Counted from the stretch's first letter, positions 1 through 9,191 are shown. The stretch: 64,000 nt of DNA from Candidatus Brachybacter algidus (GCA_016711705.1 JADJSK010000013.1:327001-391000); one strand, 5' to 3'. The notes: generated by a model not told the origin, from the sequence alone. Translations and numbers: made by a program.

Positions 1-591
1 GTACCACTGGAAGAAATAAAAAAAATAAGCGAATATTGCAAAAGTAAGCAAATCAAAATGCACCTGGATGGAGCGCGGATATTTATTGCTTCCGCATGGA
101 CAGGAGTTCCGGTAAAGGAATATGCATCATATTTTGATACCGTTTACGTCTCATTGTATAAATATTTTGGTGCTTCAGGCGGTGCAGTTCTCTGTGGCAG
201 TGCCGAAGTGATTGACAAAATGGCACTTTTGATCAAAGTTCATGGAGGAACGATCTATAGCAACTGGCTGAATGCAGCAATGGCCATTCATAGACTGGAT
301 GGATTCGAAGAAAGACAAAAAGAAGTTATCGTTCGTTCAAAAGAACTGATTCTAGGACTGAATAATATCAATGGGCTGCAAATGTCAATGTTGGATAATG
401 GAACTAATATTCACTTGCTTAAGTTGCCCAAATCAATTGATGGAGCTAAATTTCAAGATAAACTCTTGAAAGAATTTAATATTAAAATAGGTCGTCCCGA
501 TGAACAGAATGAATTAAAAATGACTATGAATGAAACACTTTTGTATATGGATGTGAAAGATATTGTGGATGTATTTAGAAAATTTATTTAA
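1..591 (+). CDS. Threonine aldolase / beta-eliminating lyase family, 3' part
   Basis: The reading frame is open from the first base, so the 5' part of the gene lies outside the window. About 196 residues are visible. The fragment has the HLDGAR stretch typical of low-specificity L-threonine aldolases (fold-type I PLP enzymes). It also has SLYKYFGASGG, where the lysine is the probable Schiff-base residue. Family members cleave L-threonine or allo-threonine to glycine and acetaldehyde in the cytoplasm. The C-terminal small domain looks complete and ends normally. The next gene starts 25 bases downstream. The family call is firm, but substrate specificity cannot be read from the fragment. Confidence 0.85.
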   Translation, partial: VPLEEIKKISEYCKSKQIKMHLDGARIFIASAWTGVPVKEYASYFDTVYVSLYKYFGASGGAVLCGSAEVIDKMALLIKVHGGTIYSNWLNAAMAIHRLDGFEERQKEVIVRSKELILGLNNINGLQMSMLDNGTNIHLLKLPKSIDGAKFQDKLLKEFNIKIGRPDEQNELKMTMNETLLYMDVKDIVDVFRKFI

Positions 592-616
592 CTAATAAAT
601 CTTCCCTGAAGTCATA

Positions 617-1162
617 ATGAAAATATATGCTGAAACAGAAAGACTAGTTCTAAGAGCGTTTGTAGAAGAAGACGCAATTTCATTTTTTGAAATGGACTCA
701 GATCCATTAGTCCACATTTATTTGGGAAATAATCCGATTACTACAATAGAACAAGCTGCGTCGACCATTGCCAATATCCGCAAGCAGTATGTCGATTTTG
801 GAATAGGGAGATGGGCTGTTATTGAGAAATGTAGCGGTGCATTAATAGGTTGGTCCGATTTAAAGTTTATAGATTACAAAGATAATGAGCATATCAATTT
901 TCATGATGTAGGATACCGTTTAATGCCAAAATACTGGGGCAAAGGATATGCAACAGAATCGGCTAAAGTTTCTATAAAATATGGCTTTGAGGCAATGAAT
1001 CTTGAGGAAATCATTGGCACTAACCACGTCGATAATCTTGCCTCCAGAAAAGCACTTGAAAAATGCGGCTTAAAATTTGTTGAAACCTTTGATTGGAAAG
1101 GAAATCAGTGTAATTGGTTTAAGATAACTAAAAGTGAGTATGAAGATGAGCATAACAAATAA
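617..1162 (+). CDS. GNAT-family N-acetyltransferase (RimJ/RimL-like)
   Basis: This 181-residue cytoplasmic protein has the layout of the Acetyltransf_3 (RimJ/RimL-type) group. The N-terminus reads RLVLRAFVEEDA. An acetyl-CoA loop follows at YWGKGYATE, and the C-terminal NHVDNLASRKALEKCGL stretch carries the asparagine and alpha-helix usual for the family. Such enzymes move an acetyl group from acetyl-CoA to an amine, often a protein N-terminus or a small molecule. The acceptor is unknown. It starts with ATG shortly after the threonine aldolase stop and may be co-transcribed with it. Confidence 0.85.
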   Translation: MKIYAETERLVLRAFVEEDAISFFEMDSDPLVHIYLGNNPITTIEQAASTIANIRKQYVDFGIGRWAVIEKCSGALIGWSDLKFIDYKDNEHINFHDVGYRLMPKYWGKGYATESAKVSIKYGFEAMNLEEIIGTNHVDNLASRKALEKCGLKFVETFDWKGNQCNWFKITKSEYEDEHNK

Positions 1163-1218
1163 CTATTTTTTTAGCAAATTAAATTCATATTAATTATCAA
1201 GGTAAATTACATTTAAAT

Positions 1219-1698
1219 ATGGGTAAAGAACATCATTTTAATCTCACTACGTTCTGGCAAGATACAGATGGTCAAGGAACAGCTAATGTTAGAAAATATT
1301 CCCGCAATCATACCGTTTCTATTAACGGCAAACCTGATCAGCATCTCACGACTGACAATGCTGCAGTGGGCGACAAATCAAAGCTCAATCCTGAAGACTT
1401 ACTCGTGACTGCCATTTCTTCCTGCCATATGTTATCCTATTTATATTTATGCTCCTTAGAAGGAATTGTAGTCCATAATTATATCGACCATGCATCCGGA
1501 ATTATGATTGAACAAAAAGAAGGCGGTGGCCAGTTTAAAGAAGTGACATTAAATCCTGAAGTAATTGTCACCGACGATTCGATGATTGAAAGGGCTATTG
1601 AACTCCACCATAAAGCCCATGAAATATGCTACATTGCTAATTCAGTTAATTTCGAGGTGAAGTGTATCCCTGTTTGCAAAATTATGCAAGTGCAATAA
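1219..1698 (+). CDS. OsmC/Ohr family peroxide-reductase-like protein
   Basis: This 159-residue protein has the OsmC fold. The two conserved cysteines are Cys69, in the AISSCHMLSYL helix, and Cys137, in HEICYIANS. In OsmC/Ohr proteins this pair reduces organic hydroperoxides, with a dithiol as electron donor. The sequence resembles the OsmC branch of unknown substrate more than classical Ohr. A bacillithiol-synthesis gene (bshA) occurs at 56-57 kb, so low-molecular-weight thiol chemistry is plausible in this organism, but no direct link is shown. The protein is cytoplasmic and preceded by a short A/T-rich leader. Confidence 0.85.
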   Translation: MGKEHHFNLTTFWQDTDGQGTANVRKYSRNHTVSINGKPDQHLTTDNAAVGDKSKLNPEDLLVTAISSCHMLSYLYLCSLEGIVVHNYIDHASGIMIEQKEGGGQFKEVTLNPEVIVTDDSMIERAIELHHKAHEICYIANSVNFEVKCIPVCKIMQVQ

Positions 1699-1699
1699 A

Positions 1700-2401
1700 A
1701 ATCTGTGTAATCAGTGTAATCGATACAATCCGTGATTCAGACAAAAAGTAAGGTTCACGCAAAGGGGAAGAAAGAAGCGCGAAGACAATGACATTATGAT
1801 GAAAAGTAGAACGCAGATTTTTAAGATTGTCATGGTCCGGATATGATTTTTATAGCCTCTGCGTCCTTTGCGTGTCTTCACTTAGCGCCTTTGCGTGAAC
1901 CTAAAATCGAGCTAAATATTGTTGAAAGATATTGATATTGGTCCGTGTCATCAGTGTAATCGATACAATCCTTGATTCAGACAAAAAGTAAGGTTCACGC
2001 AAAGTGGAAGAAAGAAGCGCGAAGACAATGACATTATGATGAAAAGTAGAACGCAGATTTTTAAGATTGTCATGGTCCGGATATGATTTTTATAGCCTTT
2101 GCGTCCTTTGCGTGTCTTCACTTAGCGCCTTTGCGTGAACCTAAAATCGAGCTAAATATTGTTGAAAGATATTGATAGTGATCCGTGTCATCAGTGCAAT
2201 CTGTTTAATCCGTGATTCAGACAAAATTAGGGTTCACCCAATGCGAAAGGAAGAAGCGCTGAGGACGCTAAGCATGGATTTCAATTTATTATATGATGAT
2301 GAAAAGTAGAACGCAGATTTTTAAGATTGTCATGGTCCGGATATGATTTTTATAAGCTCGACGTCCTTTCCGTGTCCTCACTTATCGCCTTTGCGTGAAC
2401 C
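1700..2401 (+). repeat. Three tandem copies of a ~240-bp intergenic repeat with internal inverted repeats
   Basis: The landmark ending TGATTCAG recurs at 1721-1740, 1961-1980 and 2201-2220, a period of exactly 240 bp. The third copy has about 20 extra bases in its middle and is more diverged. Inside each unit, GGTTCACGCAAAG near the left matches CTTTGCGTGAACC near the right, so each unit can fold as a long imperfect hairpin. No convincing reading frame crosses it. It fills the 890-bp gap between the OsmC gene and the sigma-factor gene. Confidence 0.9.
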
Positions 2402-2581
2402 CAATACATTCCTTATTTCTATCAACGTACCGCAGTCTTACATGATGCACGTTTCTTGAAAGAAGTTAATGCATTTAAAGAGATAAAATTATAAATTGAA
2501 TTTTGAAGTTTGAAAAAATTAATTTAAAATAATTACATTCTAAAGGTGATATTTTACCATATTTATACTCATAGTAATAAA

Positions 2582-2589
2582 TACATTTG
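2582..2589 (+). promoter_or_regulatory. Possible Bacteroidota -7 box (TACATTTG) before the sigma-factor gene
   Basis: TACATTTG matches the Bacteroidota -7 consensus TAnnTTTG. It ends only 3 bases before the ATG at 2593, so a transcript starting from it would be leaderless or start inside the gene. No clear -33 TTTG partner is visible. Treat as a weak call. Confidence 0.3.
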
Positions 2590-2592
2590 CTC

Positions 2593-3132
2593 ATGCATGC
2601 AGTAGCTGAAAGAAAGGAAACAAATCAATTGAATGATATCAGAATTTTTTATCTGGAATTGTTCCCGAAATGTGCTTCCTATATTGCCTTACGGGGCGGC
2701 AATTTAGAAGATGCTAAGGACCTATTTCATGATGCGCTGATATTGTGGATGGAGAGAAGAACTGCTGTTAAAGATGTAATTCAAAATGATGAAGCTTATA
2801 TAATGACACTGGTTAAAAATCTGTGGTTCAGAAAAAATAAAAGAGAAGAAAATGAATTGAAATCAGCTCAAAATACATCCGGTCCCTTGATGGAAGATGA
2901 CTTTTATGCGAACAAGAAGCAATTAAAACTAATTAATTTCTTATCCATTACCGGCAGAAAATGTATGGACCTCTTGCGTTCATTTTATTTTGAGGATAAA
3001 TCAATTCAGGAATTAGCGAAGGAATATAAATTTGCCAGCCTTCATTCTGCAAGTGCTCAAAAATACAAATGCATAGAAAAACTAAGATCAGTTGTAAAGG
3101 AAAAATCAATACATTATGACGACTTCGAATAA
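2593..3132 (+). CDS. ECF-like RNA polymerase sigma factor
   Basis: This 179-residue protein has sigma region 2 features near the N-terminus (FYLELFPKCASYIALRGG and the acidic helix LEDAKDLFHDALILW). A C-terminal region-4 helix-turn-helix follows (SFYFEDKSIQELAKEYKF, then SASAQKYKCIEKLR). ECF sigma factors redirect RNA polymerase to small stress or envelope regulons. I start at the ATG at 2593. An in-frame TTG at 2587 is also possible but would add only two residues. The stop overlaps the next gene by 17 bases, which suggests translational coupling to a partner protein. Confidence 0.8.
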   Translation: MHAVAERKETNQLNDIRIFYLELFPKCASYIALRGGNLEDAKDLFHDALILWMERRTAVKDVIQNDEAYIMTLVKNLWFRKNKREENELKSAQNTSGPLMEDDFYANKKQLKLINFLSITGRKCMDLLRSFYFEDKSIQELAKEYKFASLHSASAQKYKCIEKLRSVVKEKSIHYDDFE

Positions 3133-3379
3133 GATAACAAAACGTATCGAACGCTACATAGAAGGGAAGATGCCTGAACTCGAAAGGTGGAAATTTGAAC
3201 TTGATTTATTACTCGATCCTAGGCTCAATAAATTGTTTAAAGAACAATTGTTCGTATTAAAACTTGTAAGACATTTTCATCGAAATGAGTTAAAAAAATC
3301 ATTTGATAAAATCTATTTTGATCTATACAATGATTTAAAAAATCCGGAATTCAGAAATAAAATCAATTCAATTTTCTAA
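3116..3379 (+). CDS. Small anti-sigma-like partner protein
   Basis: This 87-residue protein overlaps the end of the sigma gene. It begins with ITKRIERYIEGKMPELERWKFE followed by LLLDPRLNKLFKEQ, which resembles the N-terminal cytoplasmic helical domain of Bacteroidota anti-sigma proteins (pattern: IexYleGel..eer..fE..l..dp.L). There is no membrane segment and no zinc-binding HxxxCxxC motif, so it would be a soluble, minimal version. Overlap with a sigma gene is the best support. The role is inferred, not shown. Confidence 0.5.
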   Translation: MTTSNKITKRIERYIEGKMPELERWKFELDLLLDPRLNKLFKEQLFVLKLVRHFHRNELKKSFDKIYFDLYNDLKNPEFRNKINSIF

Positions 3380-3391
3380 AATTTAATTCAC

Positions 3392-4030
3392 ATGATAAAT
3401 ATGGGATTAGTACCCATGGTGATAGATCATTCCACCATGGGAGAGCGAGCTTATGACATCTACAGCCTATTACTGAAGGAGCGGATCATTTTCCTCAGCG
3501 GGCCGATCAATGATGCTATGGCGGGATTATTAGTGGCCCAATTATTGTATTTAAATAGTGTTGAAAGTCACCGTCCGGTCCACCTATATATCCAAAGTCC
3601 AGGTGGTATAGTCTATTCCGGTTTTGCAATTTATGATACTATGAGATCAATGGCTTGCCCTGTATATACTTATGCAGTGGGATTTACAGGGAGCATGGCA
3701 ACTTTTTTGCTTAGTGCGGGCGTAAAAAGATTTGCTCTTCCGCATGCCACTATCCACATGCATCCGACCGGTGGAGGTGCGCAGGGTTATACAGAAGATG
3801 TGCGAATAGCGACGAGGGAACAGGAACGTTTACAAACTCAATTATTTCACCTGATGGGTCAACATACAGGCCATAGCTGGGAAGAATTGGAAACATTTTT
3901 TCTCAGGGATAAATATTTAAATGCACAAGAGGCTTTGGAATTTGGGTTGATAGATGAAGTAATGGGCGATTCGAGTCAATTATTGAAGGTGGAAAGCAGA
4001 ACACATTTGGTGCATTTTACCAAAAAGTAA
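3392..4030 (+). CDS. clpP: ClpP-family serine protease subunit (paralogue)
   Basis: This 212-residue protein has the ClpP core. Nucleophile Ser101 sits in GFTGSMATFLL and His124 in IHMHPTGGGAQGY. The third residue of the triad is probably in FLRDKYLNAQEALEFGLID. ClpP forms a 14-subunit barrel that degrades unfolded proteins fed by ClpX or ClpA/C. The active-site text differs from the textbook MIHQP form, and the protein lacks the long N-terminus of the main ClpP in this phylum, so it may be a second, specialised copy. It starts 12 bases after the anti-sigma-like gene, suggesting a sigma/anti-sigma/protease unit. Confidence 0.85.
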   Translation: MINMGLVPMVIDHSTMGERAYDIYSLLLKERIIFLSGPINDAMAGLLVAQLLYLNSVESHRPVHLYIQSPGGIVYSGFAIYDTMRSMACPVYTYAVGFTGSMATFLLSAGVKRFALPHATIHMHPTGGGAQGYTEDVRIATREQERLQTQLFHLMGQHTGHSWEELETFFLRDKYLNAQEALEFGLIDEVMGDSSQLLKVESRTHLVHFTKK

Positions 4031-4097
4031 AAGAAATAATTGTAATTACACAATTAATTTATTTTGAAGTCAAATACAAATTTCAATAAATAGATTT

Positions 4098-4152
4098 ACT
4101 TTCCGACCTCTGACTTCTGACTTCTAATTTCTGACTTCTAATTTCTACTTTA
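4098..4152 (+). repeat. Short low-complexity repeat (acttctgacttctaatttct)
   Basis: Intergenic DNA with repeated ACTTCTGA and ACTTCTAATTT words. Similar text recurs at 12730-12755 and near 33790. No gene is visible. Confidence 0.7.
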
Positions 4153-4207
4153 GAATGAGTAATAATAAATAAATCAGCGTTCACATATAACTCCGAAACT
4201 TCAATTA

Positions 4208-5008
4208 TTGGCAGTATCTTTAAGGCAAATGCGCAAATTATTATTTGAATTTGAGGATCTTTCCTGGTTTCCTGATACGATCAGAGAAAGTATGACCGAT
4301 TATCTGCGTTATTTTTTGAAAGTTACGAAATTCTATAAACCTGTAATTCCATTTATCTCGGAGATTTTAAAACAGACAAACCTTCAGAACATCATTGATC
4401 TTTGTTCAGGTAGCGGAGGACCAGTCGAAGAAGTTCTATCCGGATTAAATGCTACAAGTGAGGGAAACATCAAAGTAACCTTGACAGACAAATTTCCTAA
4501 TATCAGTTCATATACTTTATTACAAAACAAATATCCAAAAAGTATAAGCTTTGAATCTACTTCCATAGATGCGAAAAATGTCCCGGAGGAATTGAAAGGT
4601 CTACGGACAATTTTTTCAGGTATTCATCATTTTGATGAGGTTAGTATTGGCGAAATCATTCACAATGCTATTCAAAACAATGCGCCCATAGGTATCTTCG
4701 ATGGTGGTGATAGAAATATATTTATGATACTCGGCATAATTCTTTTTCATCCATTATTATTCTTCCTATTTACTCCATTTTTCAGACCCTTTAGAATTTC
4801 AAGGTTAATTTTTACTTATTTAATTCCGATCATTCCTTTTTGTACAGTGTGTGACGGTATCGTATCTATCACCCGACTTTATGCACCCGAACATTTAGAG
4901 CGAATAGCGAGAGTACATGATGAAGCAAGATATACATGGAAATCAGGAAAGGTCAAGAATTCATTGGGAATGAATGTTACTTATCTGATTGGTAGCCCCA
5001 AAAGATAA
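4208..5008 (+). CDS. Class I SAM-dependent methyltransferase-like protein
   Basis: This 266-residue protein has a methyltransferase motif I, IIDLCSGSGGP, at residues 62-72, which binds S-adenosylmethionine. A motif-II-like acidic strand follows (VTLTDKFP). Around residues 175-215 there is a strongly hydrophobic region (MILGIILFHPLLFFLF, then LIFTYLIPIIPF) that probably anchors it to the membrane, which is unusual for this fold. The start is a TTG at 4208. An in-frame ATG at 4229 is a credible alternative and would remove seven residues. The substrate is unknown. Confidence 0.65.
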   Translation: MAVSLRQMRKLLFEFEDLSWFPDTIRESMTDYLRYFLKVTKFYKPVIPFISEILKQTNLQNIIDLCSGSGGPVEEVLSGLNATSEGNIKVTLTDKFPNISSYTLLQNKYPKSISFESTSIDAKNVPEELKGLRTIFSGIHHFDEVSIGEIIHNAIQNNAPIGIFDGGDRNIFMILGIILFHPLLFFLFTPFFRPFRISRLIFTYLIPIIPFCTVCDGIVSITRLYAPEHLERIARVHDEARYTWKSGKVKNSLGMNVTYLIGSPKR

Positions 5009-5053
5009 TATTTTTATATATTTAGTAATTAAATGTATATAACATTTAATTAG

Positions 5054-5476
5054 ATGACTATGTGGGCAAAATATTTATGGGAGTTGGGCTCCCTTATCCT
5101 AGCTTTTATGGTTTCAGGCCATTTATATGCTGCTTTTTTGAAAGATAGCTTTTCCACTCTTGACCCAACATTAATGGAAGATATGAAGAGGGCTCATCCG
5201 AAGTTATCCAAAGATTTAAACATGTGGGATTCGTGGATTAGCTTTAATGCGACTCACAGCAGTGGAGGCATGTTTATTGGTCTGTTGAATTTCTATTTGG
5301 CGCTCAATTATTTTGAAATATTCGGAAAAGATCATATTTATTTATTATTCAATTTGATAACCATCTCTTTATACTTTCGGAAATCCATGAAGTATTGGTT
5401 TAAGCCCATCAGAATTGGCATTACAATGGTTTTCGCATACAACTATATAGCTTACCCGATAATTTTATTGAATTAA
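5054..5476 (+). CDS. Small integral membrane protein, function unknown
   Basis: A 140-residue protein with about four hydrophobic segments: near the N-terminus (LGSLILAFMVSGHLYAA), in the middle (GMFIGLLNFYLALNYF and YLLFNLITISLYF) and near the end (GITMVFAYNYIAYPIILL). A conserved-looking WISFNATHSSGGM stretch sits before the second segment. It resembles LIC_13387-type small membrane proteins by memory of that pattern, which is a weak assignment. It follows the methyltransferase gene by 45 bases and may be co-transcribed with it. Confidence 0.55.
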   Translation: MTMWAKYLWELGSLILAFMVSGHLYAAFLKDSFSTLDPTLMEDMKRAHPKLSKDLNMWDSWISFNATHSSGGMFIGLLNFYLALNYFEIFGKDHIYLLFNLITISLYFRKSMKYWFKPIRIGITMVFAYNYIAYPIILLN

Positions 5477-5560
5477 ATCCTTTTGAATAAATTAAAATAT
5501 GACATTACACATTTAGCTATTGATATTTTATCTTTGAGCATTAAATGATATTTAAATAAC

Positions 5561-6166
5561 ATGGAAAATGTTTTTTCTATCAGGCTGGTAGATAAAAAAG
5601 ATGCTGAAGGAATTCTGGGAATATATGCTCCATACGTGCGTGACACCATAATTTCTTTCGAATATGATGTACCAACATTGGATGCATTTTCAAAACGTGT
5701 AGAAAATATTTCAGAAGAGTATCCCTGGGTTGTTTGTCTATTGGGTGATCGTATTATTGGATATGCCTATGCAGGTCTTTATCGTTCAAGAAGGGCTTAC
5801 CAATGGGGTGTAGAATCGACGATTTACATGGAAGAATCATTTCATGGGCGTGGTATTGCCCGAATTTTATATAATACATTGTTTTCAATTTTAAAGATTC
5901 AGGGTATGCTGAATATTTATGCGGTGATAAGTTTACCTAATGAAAAAAGTACCGGATTTCATAAAAGTTTAGGTTTTAGCGAAATTGGAATTTTTAAAAA
6001 TGTAGGTTATAAATTCGATTCATGGCATGACGTTCAATGGATGGATCTATATCTTGGAGCGCATACCGGGAATCCTCCTAAAGTAAATAAATGGTCATTA
6101 ATAAGAGATTCCAACGAAATAAGCTTGCTGTTGAGAAATGCAAATCTGGAATTTCAAAAACTGTGA
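5561..6166 (+). CDS. GNAT acetyltransferase of the phosphinothricin acetyltransferase (Pat/Bar) type
   Basis: This 201-residue protein follows the Pat/Bar layout. It has IYAPYVRDTIISFEYDVP at the N-terminus, YRSRRAYQWGVESTIYM in the middle, the acetyl-CoA loop HGRGIARILY, and FHKSLGFSEIGIFKNVGYK followed by WHDVQWM. Relatives acetylate phosphinothricin or methionine sulfoximine-like amino acids. In most bacteria the natural substrate is not known. The extra C-terminal ~35 residues (after YLGAH) are not part of the core domain. It stands alone, with a second unrelated GNAT gene next to it. Confidence 0.8.
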   Translation: MENVFSIRLVDKKDAEGILGIYAPYVRDTIISFEYDVPTLDAFSKRVENISEEYPWVVCLLGDRIIGYAYAGLYRSRRAYQWGVESTIYMEESFHGRGIARILYNTLFSILKIQGMLNIYAVISLPNEKSTGFHKSLGFSEIGIFKNVGYKFDSWHDVQWMDLYLGAHTGNPPKVNKWSLIRDSNEISLLLRNANLEFQKL

Positions 6167-6201
6167 ATTTTATTTTTTAATAATTACAAATTTAGCTATT
6201 T

Positions 6202-6654
6202 ATGACTGAATTTAGACGAACAAATTCTGAAAATATTGATTTCCGCAATTTGGTAAAAGAGCTGGACAAAATTCTTGCTGTGCTGGATGGAGATGATCAT
6301 GCCTTTTTTGATCAATTCAATCAGTTGGATACAATAAAATATGTAATTGTAGTTTATCTTGAGGAAGAGGCTATTGGTTGCGGAGCCATCAAGGAATATT
6401 CAGAGGGCATTGGCGAGTTAAAGCGAATTTATGTTCTTCCGAAATTTCGTAGTAAAGGTGTTGCCACATCTATTTTAAAGGAATTGGAAACCTGGGCAAA
6501 AGAACTTAATTTTGAAAAAATAATTATGGAAACCGGCTTTAGACAAGTTGAAGCAATTCAATTATATATAAAAAATGGATTTCATTCAATACCGAATTAT
6601 GGTCACTATGCAGAAGTTGAAAATAGTTTTTGCTTTGAAAAAATTATCATTTAG
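6202..6654 (+). CDS. GNAT-family N-acetyltransferase
   Basis: This 150-residue single-domain acetyltransferase has the central strand IGCGAIKEYSEGIGELKRIYV, acetyl-CoA loop KFRSKGVATSILKEL and terminal AIQLYIKNGFHSIPNYG. This is the usual small-molecule GNAT pattern. The acceptor is unknown. It follows the Pat-like gene by 35 bases, so the two may share a transcript. Nothing unusual is seen. Confidence 0.8.
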   Translation: MTEFRRTNSENIDFRNLVKELDKILAVLDGDDHAFFDQFNQLDTIKYVIVVYLEEEAIGCGAIKEYSEGIGELKRIYVLPKFRSKGVATSILKELETWAKELNFEKIIMETGFRQVEAIQLYIKNGFHSIPNYGHYAEVENSFCFEKIII

Positions 6655-6693
6655 AAATAGAATATTAATATACCCTTAATCTTTTATAACAAA

Positions 6694-8421
6694 ATGATGA
6701 AATCCAACTATTATATACTCATCCTAATTTTATTCTCCTCCACCCTGACTTTTGCGCAGAAAAAAATTGCTTTGGATAGTGTTTATACTATTCAGGATAG
6801 TGTGATGATTCCGACAAAAAGTGGCATTAATATTTGTGCTGTAATTGTGCGGAAAAAAGGAAATTCCCAACCATTGCCTTCCATTTTATTTTACACTACG
6901 TATTATCAGGGGAAGGGCGATACTTTATTCGGAAAAAAGTCTGCTGACCATGATTATGTAGGCATCATAGCTTATGCAAGGGGTATTCGCACAGACCTGA
7001 GGTATTATGCACCATTTGAAAATGAGGGAAATGATATTTATGACATCATTGAATGGATCAGCAAACAATCCTGGTGTAATGGCAGTGTCGGAATGTATGG
7101 CGGTAGTTATACTGGATTTGCTCAATGGGCTGCTACCAAAAAGTTGCACCCTGCATTAAAAACCATTGTACCGCAAGTTGCGGTGATGCCCGGTTTTGAT
7201 TTTCCAATGGAAAATAATGTTCAGATGAATGCCACACTTTACTGGCCAAATGATAATATTTACAAAAATCAACAGATAAAGCGAAGTTTGCCTTTCGAAT
7301 GGTTTAAGCAGGGTTTATCATTCCGAAGTTTGGATAGTTTGTCCGGTATAGAAAGTCCTATATTCAAAAAATGGATCAACCATCCGGCTTACGATTTTTA
7401 TTGGCAGTCTGTGGTACCTACTCCGGAAGAATATGGAAAGATCAATATCCCTATTTTAACAACCACAGGTTATTACGATGGCTCACAAATCGGCGCAATT
7501 CAATATTTCAAGCAACATACTTTTTATAATAAAAATGCTGATCATTATCTTGTAATAGGTCCTTATGATCATTGGGGAGGCCAGCGTTATCCATCCAAAA
7601 ACTTAATGGGATATAAAATAGACAGTGTCGCCAATGTTAGTATGAGTGAATTGGCATATGACTGGCTCGATTATATTTTAAAAGGTAAACAGAAACCTGA
7701 AATCCTACAAGACAAGGTAAATTATGAGGTGATGGGAGCGAATGAATGGAGACATGTGATCAATTTGGATGCAATGAGCAACGATTCAATTACAATGTAT
7801 TTGAGTAGCGAAAAATCTGCCGGCAATTACAAATTAAATACCTTAGAACCGGGAATGGATTATGTTAGCCAGAAAATTGATTTCACTGATCGAACCACAG
7901 AAAACAATTTTTATACGCCTGATATTATTTTTGATTCTCTTGATGCTGGTAATGGTTTAATATTCAAGTCGGGCATTTTTAACCAGGAATTTGAAATAAG
8001 TGGTTCGTTTACCGGCCATTTATTTGCTACGATCAATAAGAAAGACATGGATATTTCATGTGCATTATATGAGCAGAAAGCAGATGGGACGTATTTCTTC
8101 CTTACACGTTATATCGGTCGTGCCAGTTATGCAAAAGATAATTATGAGCGACAGTTACTAACTCCCGGCCGAAAAGAATCAATTTTATTCTATAATACCA
8201 GGATCGTTAGTAAAATAATTGAACGAGGAAGTAGATTGGTCATTTTATTAAATGTCAACAAACATCCATTCGAGATTATTAATTATGGTTCGGGGAAAGA
8301 GGTCGCTGACGAAACGATCCATGATGCAGGAGCGCCTTTAGAGATCAAATGGCATACAGATAGCTACATTCAAATTCCAATATTTAGAGATTGGAGGCCG
8401 AAGAAGAATTTTGAAAGATGA
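6694..8421 (+). CDS. Secreted CocE/NonD family hydrolase (X-Pro dipeptidyl-peptidase-like)
   Basis: This 575-residue protein has a signal peptide (MMKSNYYILILILFSSTLTFAQ), so it is exported. The alpha/beta-hydrolase part (S15/CocE type) shows the nucleophile Ser138 in MYGGSYTGF, a probable catalytic Asp in GYYDGSQ and a His in GPYDHWG. A C-terminal jelly-roll domain follows from about residue 350. Relatives cut acyl esters, glutaryl amides or X-Pro dipeptides, often in peptide scavenging. The exact substrate is not readable from sequence. It appears monocistronic. Confidence 0.85.
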   Translation: MMKSNYYILILILFSSTLTFAQKKIALDSVYTIQDSVMIPTKSGINICAVIVRKKGNSQPLPSILFYTTYYQGKGDTLFGKKSADHDYVGIIAYARGIRTDLRYYAPFENEGNDIYDIIEWISKQSWCNGSVGMYGGSYTGFAQWAATKKLHPALKTIVPQVAVMPGFDFPMENNVQMNATLYWPNDNIYKNQQIKRSLPFEWFKQGLSFRSLDSLSGIESPIFKKWINHPAYDFYWQSVVPTPEEYGKINIPILTTTGYYDGSQIGAIQYFKQHTFYNKNADHYLVIGPYDHWGGQRYPSKNLMGYKIDSVANVSMSELAYDWLDYILKGKQKPEILQDKVNYEVMGANEWRHVINLDAMSNDSITMYLSSEKSAGNYKLNTLEPGMDYVSQKIDFTDRTTENNFYTPDIIFDSLDAGNGLIFKSGIFNQEFEISGSFTGHLFATINKKDMDISCALYEQKADGTYFFLTRYIGRASYAKDNYERQLLTPGRKESILFYNTRIVSKIIERGSRLVILLNVNKHPFEIINYGSGKEVADETIHDAGAPLEIKWHTDSYIQIPIFRDWRPKKNFER

Positions 8422-8599
8422 AGAGGATGAAGTCTGAGGATAGAAGTCAAAAATAAGATATACCGGTAATTATCTTAATGTAATTGACAAAGCAGCTTTC
8501 GCAATTTGCACTTTTACTGATCATTGCCATAAGTTTACGTAAAATAAATAGGTTTGTATTTGGAAAATTTAAATTACCTTTTCAAATAAATCTCTTTAA

Positions 8600-9049
8600 A
8601 TGAAATTCCTACCTATACTCTTTCTTATGATTGCTTTAAATTCACCAATTTATGCGCAGAAATTAAATTTTTCATTCAACCATGTAGCCATTTCTGTGAC
8701 AGACCTCGAGCGCTCATGTACATTCTATAAAGAAGTTTTGAAGTTGGAAGAGATCACAAATAAAACAAAAGTAGAAGGAATTCGATGGTTTACCACCGTT
8801 AATGGAATAGAGTTGCATCTTATATCGACTATAAAAGAAAATGTCAAAATAAACAAAGCTGTACATTTTGCTTTATCAACTAAGGATTTCGATAAATTTA
8901 TACAAAACCTTGATGGTAAAAAAATACCTTATTCAGATTGGCCCGGAACTCCTCAGAAAATAAATGTTCGGGCAGATGGTATTCGTCAAGTATTCCTGCA
9001 GGATCCTGATGGATATTGGATCGAAGTAAATAGTGTGTCTCAGGAATAG
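8600..9049 (+). CDS. Exported VOC-superfamily (glyoxalase/dioxygenase fold) protein
   Basis: A 149-residue protein with a signal peptide (MKFLPILFLMIALNSPIYAQ) followed by one VOC domain. Likely metal ligands are His in FNHVAISVTDLERS, His in ELHLIS, His in VHFALST and Glu in WIEVNSV. VOC proteins catalyse isomerisations, epimerisations or ring openings at a divalent metal. Export is uncommon but seen in Bacteroidota. The reaction is unknown. The gene is monocistronic, with 178 bases of unexplained DNA upstream. Confidence 0.8.
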   Translation: MKFLPILFLMIALNSPIYAQKLNFSFNHVAISVTDLERSCTFYKEVLKLEEITNKTKVEGIRWFTTVNGIELHLISTIKENVKINKAVHFALSTKDFDKFIQNLDGKKIPYSDWPGTPQKINVRADGIRQVFLQDPDGYWIEVNSVSQE

Positions 9050-9191
9050 CTGTTTTAATTAGTAAGTATGACATTCTGATCTGATTTAAATTTGTCTATA
9101 AATAGTTATATTTTTATGAATTTAACAGGCAAAAAAAAATTACCAATTGACAAAATATTAAAGTTAAGTAACTTAAAAACTAGGATTAAAA

